Notes under the pieces: generated by a model
Told to the model about the DNA's origin: nothing
Seen by the model: the letters and a program-made list of their open reading frames with translations, nothing else
Databases searched by the model: none
Assembly: GCF_003986975.1 (NCBI RefSeq)
Contig: NZ_PIPO01000004.1
Span: 248,001-312,000 of the forward strand
Direction: 5' to 3'
From: Aliidiomarina soli
GTDB lineage: Bacteria; Pseudomonadota; Gammaproteobacteria; Enterobacterales; Alteromonadaceae
DNA: 64,000 nt
Position numbers and translations under genes: made by a program
Shown: piece after piece, positions 9,201 through 19,412 of the stretch
Position numbering within the stretch: position 1 is the first letter of the stretch
How the letters are laid out: every line of letters starts with the position of its first letter

Positions 9201-9262
9201 GGGCTTGATCATTGAATCGATTTTTCCGATTCAACATTCAAGCCCCGCGCTTGAATGTTGAA
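9196..9262. terminator. Two overlapping 13-bp hairpins between ridA and nhaC
   Basis: Stem A pairs 9196-9208 (GCGCGGGGCTTGA) with 9238-9250, all 13 bases matching; an inner 8-bp stem (9212-9219 with 9227-9234) extends it. Stem B pairs 9230-9242 with 9250-9262, again 13 of 13. The arms overlap, so the two stems exclude each other. Genes converge here, so a bidirectional terminator is the plain reading, although no long T run follows. Confidence 0.6.
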
Positions 9263-9264
9263 TG

Positions 9265-10599
9265 TCAGACGGGGCTGGCGCTGGTGGCGGGTTCGCGCAT
9301 GAGCGGCTTGAAGAAGGTGATATAGGCCAGCGCGACGACGGCCAGAATAAAGCAATAAAATGTATTCATGCTTACCGCTAGCGGCGAGATACCGAAGCTG
9401 GCACCCAGCAGCAGCGCCTGGGCACCATAGGGCAAAACGCCCTGAACCACGCAGGCGAAGATATCAAGAAAGCTGGCACTTTGCTTAGGCGCCAGTTGGC
9501 CCTCTTCAGCGAGCTTTTTACTTACTTCCCCGGACAGTAAAATGGTGACGGTATTATTCGCCACCGCGAGATTGGTCAAAGCAGTAAGGCCCGCGATACC
9601 ATAACCAGCGGCTTTCGATGGCTTTTGGCTCAAACGACTGGTCACTGAAACCACAGCCTTAGCGAGAAAGGCGAGGCCACCCTGTTGGCGAATAAGTGCT
9701 GAAAGACCGCCGATAAACAGCGATAACAGGAAGATCTCCTGCATACTCTCGAAACCGGCATAAATATCCTGACTCAGCGTAACCAGCTGATAATCAATTG
9801 CCAGCATGCCAAACACAGCGGCCATCACAATCCCCAGTGTTAGCACGACAAAGACGTTTAATCCCGCCACTGCCAGCGCAATAATCGCGAAGTACGGAAT
9901 GGCCAGCCATAGTTTTGCCTCGGGAACCTCAAGCGGCGCTTTATCTACATCGATGAAAGACAACCAGATAATAGTCACCAGGGCAGCAGGCAGGGCAATG
10001 CGCAGGTTGGCCTTAAACTTATCTTTCATTTCGCAGCCCTGGGTTCGGGTCGAGGCGATGGTAGTGTCAGAAATAAAGGAAAGGTTGTCGCCAAACATCG
10101 CGCCACTGACCAGCACCCCAGCCATTAACGCTGGGTTGATGCCAGCCGCCTGAGAGAGACCAAGGGCCACCGGTGTTAAGGCGGCCAGAGTACCCATCGA
10201 GGTGCCCATAGCGGTGGAAACGACTGCTGCGATAACAAAAATACCGGGCAAAATAAATGCGGGTGGAATGATACTCAGGCCTAGTGCTACTACGGCATCA
10301 ACACCGCCTGTTGCCGCCGCTACGGTCGAAAAGGCCCCTGCGAGAAGGTAAATCAGGCACATGGTAATGATGTTGTTGTGGCCGACCCCTTCAATAAAGG
10401 TGGCAATCCGCTGGTTAAGGCTTTCTTTGCTTAGCGCCACAGCGAGAATGATGGCTGGAAGAATCGCCACCGGTGCCGCCAGCTGATAGAACGCCATGTC
10501 GACGCCCTGCTGGTGGTAGTAAATACCGGTGCCGAGAAAAAGCGCGAGAAACACGGCGAGCGGTAACAGAGCGACCGGATTGGCGCGGACTTCAGACAT
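9265..10599 (-). CDS. nhaC: NhaC family Na+/H+ antiporter
   Basis: A 444-residue inner-membrane protein with about eleven hydrophobic segments. Family marks are TGGVDAVVALGLS, the long STAMGTSMGTLAALTPVALGLS stretch and GALMFGDNLSFISDTTIASTRTQG-type motif near residues 166-186. NhaC proteins exchange cytoplasmic Na+ for external H+ and support growth in salt or at high pH, fitting a marine host. Substrate preference within the Na+/H+, malate/lactate superfamily cannot be fixed from sequence. It stands alone and converges on ridA; a promoter-like pair lies at 10636-10663. Confidence 0.85.
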   Translation of the reverse strand: MSEVRANPVALLPLAVFLALFLGTGIYYHQQGVDMAFYQLAAPVAILPAIILAVALSKESLNQRIATFIEGVGHNNIITMCLIYLLAGAFSTVAAATGGVDAVVALGLSIIPPAFILPGIFVIAAVVSTAMGTSMGTLAALTPVALGLSQAAGINPALMAGVLVSGAMFGDNLSFISDTTIASTRTQGCEMKDKFKANLRIALPAALVTIIWLSFIDVDKAPLEVPEAKLWLAIPYFAIIALAVAGLNVFVVLTLGIVMAAVFGMLAIDYQLVTLSQDIYAGFESMQEIFLLSLFIGGLSALIRQQGGLAFLAKAVVSVTSRLSQKPSKAAGYGIAGLTALTNLAVANNTVTILLSGEVSKKLAEEGQLAPKQSASFLDIFACVVQGVLPYGAQALLLGASFGISPLAVSMNTFYCFILAVVALAYITFFKPLMREPATSASPV

Positions 10600-10635
10600 A
10601 AAATACCCTTTATCAGATGTTTAGACGTCCAGAAG

Positions 10636-10663
10636 TGTATAATCATTTGCTTTACACAAGCAA
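10636..10663 (-). promoter_or_regulatory. Candidate promoter for nhaC
   Basis: On the minus strand TTGCTT (10663-10658) and TATACA (10641-10636) are 16 bases apart, about 37 bases before the nhaC ATG. The -35 region lies within a short inverted repeat TTGCT/AGCAA. It is suggestive only. Confidence 0.35.
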
Positions 10664-10722
10664 CCCAAAATTGGCAATTGGTAGTACAATACAGGCATGG
10701 TAAATAATGAATAGGTTGTTGC

Positions 10723-12252
10723 ATGAGCCCAGATGAACTGCATTTGCAGATGCGCAATTTGCGCGATGAAGATTACCCACAGCTGAAAGGCCTGATGGAC
10801 GTAGTTTACGACGATATCGGTGGAGCTTGGGAAGAGCACACTATTCGTAAACTGATGAAAGAATTTCCGGAAGGTCAGATTTGCCTCGAAGACGGCGGTA
10901 AAATTGTCGGCGTCGCGCTGACGGTCAAGGTGACCTACGACCGTTTTAGCAATCCGCACCGTTATGACGACCTGCTGGGTAAAAAAGAAACCATTCTTAA
11001 TGAAAAAGATGGTGACGCGCTGTATGGACTGGATGTGCTGATCCATCCTGATTATCGTGGTTACCGATTGGGTCGCCGCTTGTACGATGCACGCAAAGAA
11101 CTCTGTATGCAGCACAACCTGAAAGCTATTCTGGCCGGTGGGCGGATTGTTAACTATCACAAATACGCCAACGAACTCACAGCGAGCCAGTATCTGGAGA
11201 AGGTACATCGTCGTGAAATCTACGATCCTATCCTGACCTTCCAGTTGGCCAATGACTTCAGCGTCAAGCGGCTGTTAGGTAAGTATCTGCCTGAAGACAA
11301 AAAGTCGAAAGGCTACGCGACCCTGCTGGAATGGAATAACTTTCTTTACGAGCCGTCTGAGACCTTTATCACGGCACGTTCGCGTAATGTCCGGGTAGGC
11401 GCAGTGCAATGGCAGATGCGCTCGGTAGAGTCGGTTGAGCAAATGCTGCAGCAGGTTGAGTACTTCGTTGATGCATTGTCCAGCTATAAGAGTGACTTTG
11501 CCCTCTTCCCTGAGTTCTTCAATGCGCCTTTGATGGGCCTTACCGACCAGAGTCAGCAGATGGAAGCGATCCGCTTTCTGGCTGGCTACACCGACCTTTT
11601 CAAACGCGAAATGTCGCAGATGGCGGTAAGTTACAACATCAACATTATTACCGGCTCAATGCCACTGCAGGAAGGTGATTCGCTGTATAACGTGTCGTAC
11701 CTGTGTCGCCGTGATGGTTCGGTGGATGAGCAGCGTAAATTGCATATAACCCCGCATGAGAAGAGCGACTGGGTGATTGAGGGCGGTGATAAGGTGCAGG
11801 TTTTTCAGACTGATGCAGGCCGTGTCGGCATACTCATTTGTTACGATGTGGAATTTCCCGAACTGGGACGTTTGATGGCGGACGAAGGGCTGGAAATTCT
11901 GTTTGTACCTTTCTGGACCGACACCCGCAATGCGTATTTGCGGGTGCGCCATTGCGCTCAGGCCCGGGCGGTCGAAAATGAATGTTATGTGGTTATTTGC
12001 GGCTCGGTCGGCAACCTGCCGCAAGTCGAGAGCCTCGACGTGCAGTACGCTCAGTCCAGCGTATTTTCGCCGTCAGACTTTGCCTTTCCACATGATGCCG
12101 TGATGTCAGAAACTACGCCCAATACTGAGATGCTGATGTTCTCAGACTTAAATCTGGACGAGCTGCGCTACCTGCATCATGAAGGGTCAGTGACCAATCT
12201 TAAAGACCGCCGCACTGACCTTTATGACGTTAGTCGCAAATTCAACTTCTGA
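10723..12252 (+). CDS. Fusion of GNAT N-acetyltransferase and carbon-nitrogen hydrolase
   Basis: A 509-residue two-domain protein. Residues about 8-190 are a GNAT acetyltransferase with the acetyl-CoA motif LIHPDYRGYRLGRRLYDA (106-123). Residues about 222-500 are a nitrilase-superfamily hydrolase with the full Glu-Lys-Cys triad: E264 in FPEFF, K339 in RKLH and C373 in LICYDVEFPE. The hydrolase half would cleave an amide or nitrile; the other half would transfer an acetyl group. This fusion is known in other bacteria but I know no established reaction. No signal peptide; cytoplasmic. It is monocistronic and converges on a small membrane-protein gene four bases away. Confidence 0.9.
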   Translation: MSPDELHLQMRNLRDEDYPQLKGLMDVVYDDIGGAWEEHTIRKLMKEFPEGQICLEDGGKIVGVALTVKVTYDRFSNPHRYDDLLGKKETILNEKDGDALYGLDVLIHPDYRGYRLGRRLYDARKELCMQHNLKAILAGGRIVNYHKYANELTASQYLEKVHRREIYDPILTFQLANDFSVKRLLGKYLPEDKKSKGYATLLEWNNFLYEPSETFITARSRNVRVGAVQWQMRSVESVEQMLQQVEYFVDALSSYKSDFALFPEFFNAPLMGLTDQSQQMEAIRFLAGYTDLFKREMSQMAVSYNINIITGSMPLQEGDSLYNVSYLCRRDGSVDEQRKLHITPHEKSDWVIEGGDKVQVFQTDAGRVGILICYDVEFPELGRLMADEGLEILFVPFWTDTRNAYLRVRHCAQARAVENECYVVICGSVGNLPQVESLDVQYAQSSVFSPSDFAFPHDAVMSETTPNTEMLMFSDLNLDELRYLHHEGSVTNLKDRRTDLYDVSRKFNF

Positions 12253-12256
12253 ATGA

Positions 12257-12769
12257 CTAATGACTGTGGTGGCCGCGCAAGCGGGCGCCACATACCCATG
12301 CTCCGGCAAGGGAAAAATAAAGACCGACCAAGGCCGGGTCAGTCAGGTTCTGTGGAGTTCGGCTTACGTCATAGACCAGTGGCAGTGCCCAGGCTAAAAG
12401 GCCACCAGCAATGAGCAACAACACGCTTAGCTGCCAGCGAGGGCGGTTCATTAATGTTCCCAATCCTTCGACCAATAAAATGAGGGCGATGGAAACCGGA
12501 AGCCAAAGAATATCCAGCCACAACGAAACATTTTGAAAGACAGCAATGAAACCACTGAATTGCGCCTGCCAGTAAACGGGTTCACTGAACAAGGCAAAAA
12601 TTCTTGAGTCGGCAATTAATGCTTCCACCCGCGCCAGATCGGCATTACCGATATTGACCGCGATGGTGTTAACAACGCCATGGTAGAACATTGCGAACAA
12701 AATTGAGATACAGAACATGAAAACGTTCAGTTTTTGCCACCGGCGGTGACGGTAAAACAAACCGCGCAT
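12257..12769 (-). CDS. Small polytopic membrane protein, unknown
   Basis: A 170-residue protein I do not recognise. It has a basic N-terminus (RHRRWQK) and about four membrane segments: 14-34, 79-100, 112-132 and 145-162. A loop of some 40 residues, probably periplasmic, lies between the first two segments. No catalytic motif is visible. It is separated by only four bases from the end of the convergent GNAT-nitrilase gene and diverges from recG. Codon use looks like its neighbours. Confidence 0.7.
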   Translation of the reverse strand: MRGLFYRHRRWQKLNVFMFCISILFAMFYHGVVNTIAVNIGNADLARVEALIADSRIFALFSEPVYWQAQFSGFIAVFQNVSLWLDILWLPVSIALILLVEGLGTLMNRPRWQLSVLLLIAGGLLAWALPLVYDVSRTPQNLTDPALVGLYFSLAGAWVCGARLRGHHSH

Positions 12770-12901
12770 AAATCACCCTTCAATAAGACTTGCTCACCAT
12801 AGCGCGTTGCTTTTGCAGCCGCAACTGGCAGTCCTCTTTTTAATCAGGATATACTGAGTTATCTCAAAGTGATACGAATTTGTTAACAAACCGGAGCGAG
12901 C

Positions 12902-14986
12902 GTGGCGACTGAAACTTCAACCCTGGGCCAGATACCCTTGACCACCCTTAAGGGGGTGGGGCCGAAAATGGCGGTGAAGCTGGAAAAGCTGAATTTGCAT
13001 TCGGTGTTGGATGCGCTGTTTCATTTGCCGAATCGTTACCAGGACCGCACCCGAATTACCCCGGTCGCAGGTGTACGGACGGGAGAATTTGCCACCTTGC
13101 TGGCCAATGTGGTCGATACCCGGGTTCACTACGGGCGGCGGCGAGCCCTGTTGTGCCGAGTGTCTGACGGCAGTGGTAATCTGACCTTACGTTTTTTTCA
13201 GTTCAGCGCGGCGCAACAAAAGGCCTTGCAGACGGGCATGCAGTTGCACATTTATGGTGAGGTTCGGCCCGGGCCAACAGGACCCGAGATTATTCATCCG
13301 GAATACAAAGCGATTGCGGATGGCCCGGTTGAGTTAGCAGAAACGCTGACCCCGATTTATCCGACTACAGAAGGGGTGTATCAGCAAACCATTCGCTCCA
13401 TTTGTGAACAGGCGCTTAGCTATCTCAATGACAGTTCGGTACCGGAGCTGCTGCCCAGGTCCTTAGCCGCGGATGAAATGCCGCTGCATGATGCCATTCG
13501 GGTGTTGCACAACCCGCCGACGGACGCCGACCAACAAGCATTGCTCGAAGGCGTACACCCTGCCCAGCGGCGTCTGGCGATGGAAGAGTTATTAGCCCAC
13601 CACGTCAGCATGTTGATTGCACGGGCGCAGGCTCAGAAGGTGCGCTCGGTTCCGATTGAACCGACGACACAGTTACGAGATGCCTTTCTGCAACGGCTTC
13701 CATTTAGTCCAACGGCTGCACAACAGCGCGTTGCCGCTGAAATCAGTGCAGATATGGCGCTCGGGTTTCCCATGATGCGGTTGGTTCAGGGGGATGTCGG
13801 CTCGGGTAAAACACTGGTTGCGGCGTTGGCTGCGTTGCCAGTGATTGAAGCCGGCTATCAGGTCGCTTTGATGGCGCCCACCGAGATCCTGGCTGAGCAA
13901 CACGCTTTGAATTTCCGCCTCTGGTTTGAAGCGCTGGGGATCGAGGTAGGTTGGTTAGCGGGCAAAAGCAAAGGCAAAGCGCGGCAAGCCACCCTGGATG
14001 CGTTAGCCAGCGGTAAGATCCAGTTTATCGTCGGCACGCATGCGCTGTTTCAGGCGACGGTAGACTTTCACAATCTGGCATTGGTAATTATTGATGAGCA
14101 GCATCGTTTTGGTGTGCATCAACGGCTGGCATTACGCGAAAAAGGCGAAAGCCAGGGGACTCATCCGCATCAGTTAGTGATGACAGCGACCCCGATTCCA
14201 CGAACCCTGGCAATGACCGCGTATGCGGATTTGGCGACCTCGGTCATTGATGAATTACCACCGGGGCGAACTCCGATTACCACGGTTGCGATTCCCGACA
14301 CTCGACGCGATCAAATTATTGAGCGGGTGTATACAGCATGTCGTGAAGAAGGGCGGCAGGCATACTGGGTCTGCACCTTGATTGAAGAGTCGGAAGCCCT
14401 GCAATGCCAGGCCGCAGAAGACACCGCAGCGCAGCTTGCGGAAGCCCTGCCTGAGTTACGCATCGGCCTGGTTCACGGGCGGATGAAAGCAGCTGACAAA
14501 GAAACCGTCATGCAACACTTTAAAGCCGGTGAACTGGATCTGTTGGTGGCAACCACTGTGATCGAGGTCGGTGTTGACGTGCCTAATGCGAGTTTAATGA
14601 TTATTGAGAATCCCGAACGGTTGGGACTCGCTCAGTTGCATCAGCTGCGTGGCCGGGTCGGTCGTGGTCAGGCCGCTTCCCATTGTGTGTTGCTGTATAA
14701 AACGCCGCTCAGCCAGCAGGCCAACCAGCGCCTCGCGGTGTTGCGTGAAAGCAATGACGGTTTTGTGATTGCGGAACGTGATCTGGAGTTGCGCGGGCCG
14801 GGAGAGTTACTCGGTGCACGGCAGACGGGTTTAACCCAGATGAAAGTGGCTGATTTGGTTCGTGACCAGGCACTGATCCCGAAAATTCAGCAACTGGCAC
14901 AGGGCATGGTCGCACACTACCCTGAACTGAGTGAAAAACTGATGAAACGCTGGCTACCTAAGGGTGAACGTTACGCTCAAGTGTAG
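12902..14986 (+). CDS. recG: ATP-dependent DNA helicase RecG
   Basis: This 694-residue helicase remodels stalled replication forks and Holliday junctions. The N-terminal wedge domain (OB fold, about 50-135) binds the branch point; the motor has Walker A GDVGSGKT (297-304), the DEQH box (398-401), [10 protein letters not shown] and the RGRVGRG motif VI. The length matches E. coli RecG (693). The start is a GTG at 12902 with GGAG seven bases upstream. ubiE begins about 60 bases later, so recG may be read together with the ubiquinone genes. Confidence 0.96.
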   Translation: MATETSTLGQIPLTTLKGVGPKMAVKLEKLNLHSVLDALFHLPNRYQDRTRITPVAGVRTGEFATLLANVVDTRVHYGRRRALLCRVSDGSGNLTLRFFQFSAAQQKALQTGMQLHIYGEVRPGPTGPEIIHPEYKAIADGPVELAETLTPIYPTTEGVYQQTIRSICEQALSYLNDSSVPELLPRSLAADEMPLHDAIRVLHNPPTDADQQALLEGVHPAQRRLAMEELLAHHVSMLIARAQAQKVRSVPIEPTTQLRDAFLQRLPFSPTAAQQRVAAEISADMALGFPMMRLVQGDVGSGKTLVAALAALPVIEAGYQVALMAPTEILAEQHALNFRLWFEALGIEVGWLAGKSKGKARQATLDALASGKIQFIVGTHALFQATVDFHNLALVIIDEQHRFGVHQRLALREKGESQGTHPHQLVMTATPIPRTLAMTAYADLATSVIDELPPGRTPITTVAIPDTRRDQIIERVYTACREEGRQAYWVCTLIEESEALQCQAAEDTAAQLAEALPELRIGLVHGRMKAADKETVMQHFKAGELDLLVATTVIEVGVDVPNASLMIIENPERLGLAQLHQLRGRVGRGQAASHCVLLYKTPLSQQANQRLAVLRESNDGFVIAERDLELRGPGELLGARQTGLTQMKVADLVRDQALIPKIQQLAQGMVAHYPELSEKLMKRWLPKGERYAQV

Positions 14987-15045
14987 TCTTTTTGGCACTA
15001 ACTGGTACACTATGGGCCTTGCATGCGAACAGTGAGCTACAGGCA

Positions 15046-15801
15046 ATGAAAGACAATTCTCAGGAAACAACTCATTTTGGCTATAAGACCGTTGATAAGG
15101 CGCAGAAAAAGAGCCTGGTCGCCGGTGTTTTCGACTCCGTAGCCGCCAAATACGATGTCATGAATGATGTGATGAGCTTTGGTATTCATCGTTTGTGGAA
15201 GCGCCAGACCCTTGACGCCAGTGGCGTACGCAAAGGTCAGCGTATTCTTGACCTGGCCGGTGGTACCGGCGACCTGACGGCTAAATTTTCGCGTATTGTT
15301 GGCCCGCAGGGCCAGGTTGTGCTGGCTGATATCAATGATTCCATGCTCAAAGTTGGCCGTGACAAATTGCGAGATATGGGAATTGTTGGCAACGTCGAAT
15401 ACGTCCAGGCCAATGCTGAAGAACTGCCGTTCCCGGACGATCATTTTGATGCCATTACCATTGCCTTCGGCCTGCGCAACGTCACCGATAAAGACAAAGC
15501 GCTGCGTTCCATGCTTCGAGTGTTAAAGCCCGGCGGACGCTTACTAGTGCTGGAATTCTCCAAACCCGAGCATGATGTTTTGAATAGTTTGTACGACTTC
15601 TACTCATTTAATGTGTTGCCACAGATGGGTGGCCTGATTGCCAACGATAAGGAAAGTTACCAGTATCTTGCCGAGTCGATTCGCATGCACCCGAACCAGG
15701 ACACCTTAAAGCAGATGATGGAAGACGCCGGTTTTGAGCAGGTCACGTATCAGAATATGACCGGTGGTATTGTCGCTTTGCATCGGGGATTCAAGTTTTA
15801 A
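15046..15801 (+). CDS. ubiE: Ubiquinone/menaquinone C-methyltransferase UbiE
   Basis: A SAM-dependent methyltransferase of 251 residues, the exact length of the E. coli enzyme, that adds the C2 methyl group in ubiquinone synthesis (and methylates demethylmenaquinone where present). Visible are [25 protein letters not shown] (first signature), the SAM loop [10 protein letters not shown] (68-77) and [10 protein letters not shown]. An open frame extends up to a TTG at 14992, but the ATG at 15046 gives the conserved N-terminus. The stop shares one base with the ubiJ start, so the genes are translationally coupled. Confidence 0.96.
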   Translation: MKDNSQETTHFGYKTVDKAQKKSLVAGVFDSVAAKYDVMNDVMSFGIHRLWKRQTLDASGVRKGQRILDLAGGTGDLTAKFSRIVGPQGQVVLADINDSMLKVGRDKLRDMGIVGNVEYVQANAEELPFPDDHFDAITIAFGLRNVTDKDKALRSMLRVLKPGGRLLVLEFSKPEHDVLNSLYDFYSFNVLPQMGGLIANDKESYQYLAESIRMHPNQDTLKQMMEDAGFEQVTYQNMTGGIVALHRGFKF

Positions 15802-16388
15802 TGCCAGCCCAAGCGTTGCTAAATAGTATCGCTGAGCGGGTGCTAAATACCGCGCTGGCGGCAGATCCTGATAGTGCCAGCAGGCTCAAGCCGGTGCGCG
15901 GCAAAGCGTTTCGTTTGCAACTTGCTGAACTACCCTGGCCGCTGACACTGACGTTTTGCGAAGATCGTGTGCTGTTTATGGGGAGTGATTACGATGCGAT
16001 TGACGGCGAGGTTCAAACCAGTTTTCCGGTTCTGCGAACACTGACCGATGCCAGTAAAGTAACGGCAGCGCTGCAGAATGGAACATTGAGCCTGCAAGGC
16101 GACCCTATTTTTGCCCAGCATGCGAGCCAGGTTATTCTGGGGCTTAATATTGACTGGGAAGAGGCCTTTGCCGAGCGGCTAGGCGATGTACCTGGGTTTT
16201 GGCTGGCACAGGGAATGGCCAAACTAACAAGCCTGAAGCCTGATCTGAGCCAGTGGCAACAGTGGCTTGGTGAAACCCTGAGTGAAGAAAAGAAGATTAC
16301 TCTGGGGCAGGTTGAATACGCCATCTTTTGTGATGAGGTGACTGCCCTTGAACAACGGATCCGTAACCTCGAAGCTGGTGGTTCATAG
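15801..16388 (+). CDS. ubiJ: Ubiquinone biosynthesis accessory factor UbiJ
   Basis: A 195-residue SCP2-type lipid-binding protein. UbiJ works with UbiK and organises the soluble Ubi complex by holding the polyprenylated intermediates. The sequence shows an SCP2-like N-terminal half ([17 protein letters not shown]) and a C-terminal coiled-coil end ([14 protein letters not shown]). Its identity rests mainly on position between ubiE and ubiB, the usual order, plus length close to E. coli UbiJ. It overlaps both neighbours by one base (TAATG and TAGTG junctions). Confidence 0.92.
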   Translation: MPAQALLNSIAERVLNTALAADPDSASRLKPVRGKAFRLQLAELPWPLTLTFCEDRVLFMGSDYDAIDGEVQTSFPVLRTLTDASKVTAALQNGTLSLQGDPIFAQHASQVILGLNIDWEEAFAERLGDVPGFWLAQGMAKLTSLKPDLSQWQQWLGETLSEEKKITLGQVEYAIFCDEVTALEQRIRNLEAGGS

Positions 16389-18049
16389 TGCGAAGCATGC
16401 GTTTTTACAGAATAATCCGAACCCTGCTCCAGTACGGTGTAGACGATATGATTCCACGACGCTGGCAGCCTTGGTATATGCGGCTGGCGCGGCGTACCTG
16501 TTTCTGGTTACGCAATAGACACAAAGAAAAGGCGCTGGGCGAACGCTTGCGGCTGGCGCTCGAGGAGCTCGGCCCTGTGTTCGTAAAAGTCGGCCAGATG
16601 CTGAGTACCCGTCGCGACTTGCTACCCCCTGAGATCATTACCCAACTGGCGATGCTGCAAGACAAAGTGCCGCCGTTTCCAGGGGCCGACGCTCAGGCAA
16701 TTATTGAACGCGCCTTAGAGGTGCAAAGTGTCGATCAGGTGTTTGTCGATTTTGTGCAAAAACCTCTCGCATCGGCTTCTATCGCTCAGGTTCACGAGGC
16801 CACGTTACGGCTTAAAAATGGTCAGTTGAAGGACGTAGTGATCAAGGTCATCCGCCCCGATATTGAACACACCATTCGCGCCGATCTTGAGTTGATGGAA
16901 TCGGTCGCGGCGCTGGCCGCTCGTTACCTGCCCGATGGTCGTCGGTTGAAGCCGAAGGAAGTGATCCGCGAGTATCGCAAAACCTTGCTGGATGAGCTGG
17001 ATCTGCTGCGCGAAGCGGCTAACGCTATCCAGCTTAAGCGAAATTTTGCGGACTCAGAGGTACTTTATATTCCTGAAGTCTACAGTGATTATACGCGCCA
17101 TAATGTCATGGTCATGGAGCGCATAGCTGGGGTACCGATTGGCGACGTCGAAACCCTGCGCGAGCTGGGTGTCGACTTAAAATTACTGGCTGAGCGCGGG
17201 GTCGAAGTTTTCTTTACCCAGGTCTTCCGCGATAGTTTCTTTCACGCCGATATGCACCCCGGCAATATCTTTGTCGATCCCAGTAACCCGAATGACCCGC
17301 GTTACCTGGCAATTGATTTCGGTATTGTTGGTACCCTTAATCGTGAAGATAAACGCTACCTGGCTGAAAACTTTATCGCCTTTTTCAATCGCGATTACCG
17401 CAAAGTCGCCGAGCTTCACGTCGATTCCGGATGGGTTCCGTCCTACATTAATATAGAAGACTTTGAATCCGCGATCCGCACCGTATGTGAGCCGATTTTC
17501 GAGAAGCCGCTGAAAGAAATTTCGTTTGGCGGGGTGTTGCTGAATTTGTTTAATACTGCCCGTCGCTTTGAGATGGAAGTGCAGCCGCAACTCGTGCTGC
17601 TGCAGAAAACCTTATTGTATGTAGAAGGGCTGGGGCGAAATCTGTATCCGGACTTGGATTTATGGAAAACGGCGAAGCCTTATCTGGAACATTGGATGCA
17701 TGATCAGATCGGCTGGCGCGCAGTCTTGCGCTCGGTCAAAGCAAATGCGCCTTACTGGGCGGAAAAGCTGCCGGAAATGCCAACCTTGTTGCATGATACG
17801 CTGCTTCAGGCGCAATCGTCGATTAAGTTGTCACAGTCCTATATGGAAGAAATCTTGCGCCAGCAGCAAGAGGCGGCGGAAAGTCGTATCTGGGCCTTTA
17901 TGGCCAGCACCCTGGCCATTGCGACACTGGGGTTAGGGTTAATGTTGGACGAGCCCTGGTGGGCAGCTTTAACGGGTGTGGTCTCGGCATACGGCTGGAT
18001 AAAAGCCTGGCGCGACCGACCTAAACACTTTATGAAAGAAACGAGGTAA
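16388..18049 (+). CDS. ubiB: Ubiquinone biosynthesis regulatory ATPase UbiB
   Basis: A 553-residue protein-kinase-like (ABC1/COQ8) ATPase. It carries the family-specific KxGQ motif as KVGQ (67-70), an alanine-rich loop (ASASIAQVH), a catalytic-loop-like [12 protein letters not shown] and the metal-binding AIDFGIVG. Two C-terminal hydrophobic segments (about 499-520 and 523-540) anchor it in the inner membrane. It probably uses ATP turnover to extract quinone intermediates for the Ubi complex. The start is taken as the GTG overlapping the ubiJ stop; an ATG three codons in is possible. tatA follows three bases after the stop. Confidence 0.96.
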   Translation: MRSMRFYRIIRTLLQYGVDDMIPRRWQPWYMRLARRTCFWLRNRHKEKALGERLRLALEELGPVFVKVGQMLSTRRDLLPPEIITQLAMLQDKVPPFPGADAQAIIERALEVQSVDQVFVDFVQKPLASASIAQVHEATLRLKNGQLKDVVIKVIRPDIEHTIRADLELMESVAALAARYLPDGRRLKPKEVIREYRKTLLDELDLLREAANAIQLKRNFADSEVLYIPEVYSDYTRHNVMVMERIAGVPIGDVETLRELGVDLKLLAERGVEVFFTQVFRDSFFHADMHPGNIFVDPSNPNDPRYLAIDFGIVGTLNREDKRYLAENFIAFFNRDYRKVAELHVDSGWVPSYINIEDFESAIRTVCEPIFEKPLKEISFGGVLLNLFNTARRFEMEVQPQLVLLQKTLLYVEGLGRNLYPDLDLWKTAKPYLEHWMHDQIGWRAVLRSVKANAPYWAEKLPEMPTLLHDTLLQAQSSIKLSQSYMEEILRQQQEAAESRIWAFMASTLAIATLGLGLMLDEPWWAALTGVVSAYGWIKAWRDRPKHFMKETR

Positions 18050-18052
18050 GGC

Positions 18053-18313
18053 ATGGGTGGCATTGGGATCTGGCAATTATTAATTGTCCTTGTGATTATT
18101 GTTTTGTTATTTGGCAGCAAGAAATTGCGCGGCCTTGGCGGAGACCTCGGCTCGGCCATGCGCGGCTTTAAAAAAGAGCTGAATAGCGACAAAGAAAAAG
18201 ATGAGAAAGAAGGTGACTCTGTTGAACATAAACAGGATGCTGAATTTCGCACTCCGGGCGACGGGGTAGATGATGCTAAGGACAGTGAAAACAACAAACA
18301 GCGCCGTGAGTAG
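18053..18313 (+). CDS. tatA: Twin-arginine translocase subunit TatA
   Basis: An 86-residue pore-forming subunit of the Tat system, which exports folded proteins. It has the short N-terminal membrane helix (about 4-20), the FG hinge in [10 protein letters not shown], the amphipathic helix and a highly charged tail ([10 protein letters not shown]). A GAGG sits nine bases upstream of the ATG. The gene lies three bases after ubiB and two before tatB. Confidence 0.96.
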   Translation: MGGIGIWQLLIVLVIIVLLFGSKKLRGLGGDLGSAMRGFKKELNSDKEKDEKEGDSVEHKQDAEFRTPGDGVDDAKDSENNKQRRE

Positions 18314-18315
18314 AT

Positions 18316-18681
18316 ATGTTTGATATCGGGTTCTGGGAGCTTCTGGTTGTCGTATTGATAGGCCTGATTATTTTAGGTCCGGAACGCTTGCCGCGTGCCG
18401 TTCGCTCAGTCCAGCAAGGGCTGCATAAAGTTCGTCAGTTTGGCAGCCGGATGGAAGCTGAGATTAATCATGAGCTTAGAGTCAAAGAGTTGCATGATAA
18501 CCTGAGAAAAATTGAAGAGAGCGATGATCTGGATAACCTTCCTGACGACTTAAAAAAGTCTCTGGATGAATTGCAGCGGGCCGCGGCCAGCGTCAATCGG
18601 CCCTATGCAAAACCCTCTGAGTCAACCGACCAGGAGCCCGCGAATGAGAAGCCGGGCGATAAGGACAACGAGCCGCGATGA
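18316..18681 (+). CDS. tatB: Twin-arginine translocase subunit TatB
   Basis: A 121-residue receptor subunit. It begins MFDIGFWELLVVVLIGLIILGPERLPRAVRS-like, with the LGPERLP hinge typical of TatB rather than TatA, then a long amphipathic helix and an acidic, proline-rich tail. TatB with TatC recognises twin-arginine signal peptides. Its stop overlaps the tatC start by four bases (ATGA). It is shorter than E. coli TatB, the difference lying in the tail. Confidence 0.95.
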   Translation: MFDIGFWELLVVVLIGLIILGPERLPRAVRSVQQGLHKVRQFGSRMEAEINHELRVKELHDNLRKIEESDDLDNLPDDLKKSLDELQRAAASVNRPYAKPSESTDQEPANEKPGDKDNEPR

Positions 18682-19412
18682 GTGACAGTGACGGAACCTT
18701 GCTGGGTCATCTGGGTGAGTTGCGCAACGCTCTCCTGCGCGGTATTGCCGCAGTCCTGGTGATCTTTCTTGGCTTAATTTATTTTGCCCGTGATATTTAC
18801 TACTTCCTCGCTGAGCCGCTAATGGCCAATATGCCGGAAGGCGGTAGCATGATTGCGATAGATGTCGGAGCCCCGTTCTTTGCGCCGTTCAAGCTAACCA
18901 TGGTCGTGGCGGTAGTGCTGGCCGTGCCGTTTTTATTACATCAGGTCTGGCGCTTTATCGCACCGGGGCTGTATCAACAGGAAAAGCGGCTGGTCGCGCC
19001 GCTGCTGATTAGCAGCACGTTGTTGTTTTATGGCGGAATAGCCTTTGCGTTTTTCGTCGTGCTGCCGCTGGCATTTGCCTTTTTTACAATGATGGCACCG
19101 GAAGGCGTAGAGGTCGCGACCGATATCTCAAGCTACCTGGATTTTGTCCTCAAGGTGCTTTTTGCGTTCGGTATTGCCTTTGAAATTCCGGTCGCGATTC
19201 TACTATTATGCTGGAGTGGTGTGACAACACCTGCAAACCTTCGCGCCAAACGCGCCTATGTGATTGTGGGGGTCTTTATTGTTGGCATGCTGCTGACACC
19301 GCCGGACGTGATTTCGCAAACATTGCTGGCTGTACCAATGTGGTTGTTGTTCGAGTTGGGACTGATCTTTGCCCGCTTCTACACACCGTCTGCAAAACGA
19401 GGTGAACAATGA
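18678..19412 (+). CDS. tatC: Twin-arginine translocase subunit TatC
   Basis: A 244-residue six-helix membrane protein that binds twin-arginine signals. The conserved HLGELRN start, PFFAPFKL, the LHQVWRFIAPGLY loop and FGIAFEIPV segment are all present. It overlaps tatB and the following gene by four bases each, so translation is coupled through the whole Tat block. Confidence 0.96.
   Translation: MSDSDGTLLGHLGELRNALLRGIAAVLVIFLGLIYFARDIYYFLAEPLMANMPEGGSMIAIDVGAPFFAPFKLTMVVAVVLAVPFLLHQVWRFIAPGLYQQEKRLVAPLLISSTLLFYGGIAFAFFVVLPLAFAFFTMMAPEGVEVATDISSYLDFVLKVLFAFGIAFEIPVAILLLCWSGVTTPANLRAKRAYVIVGVFIVGMLLTPPDVISQTLLAVPMWLLFELGLIFARFYTPSAKRGEQ

Noticed and set aside
10621-11208. 195-codon minus-strand frame over the start of the GNAT-nitrilase gene
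   Set aside because: Opposite to a well-supported gene and its upstream region; no recognisable motif.
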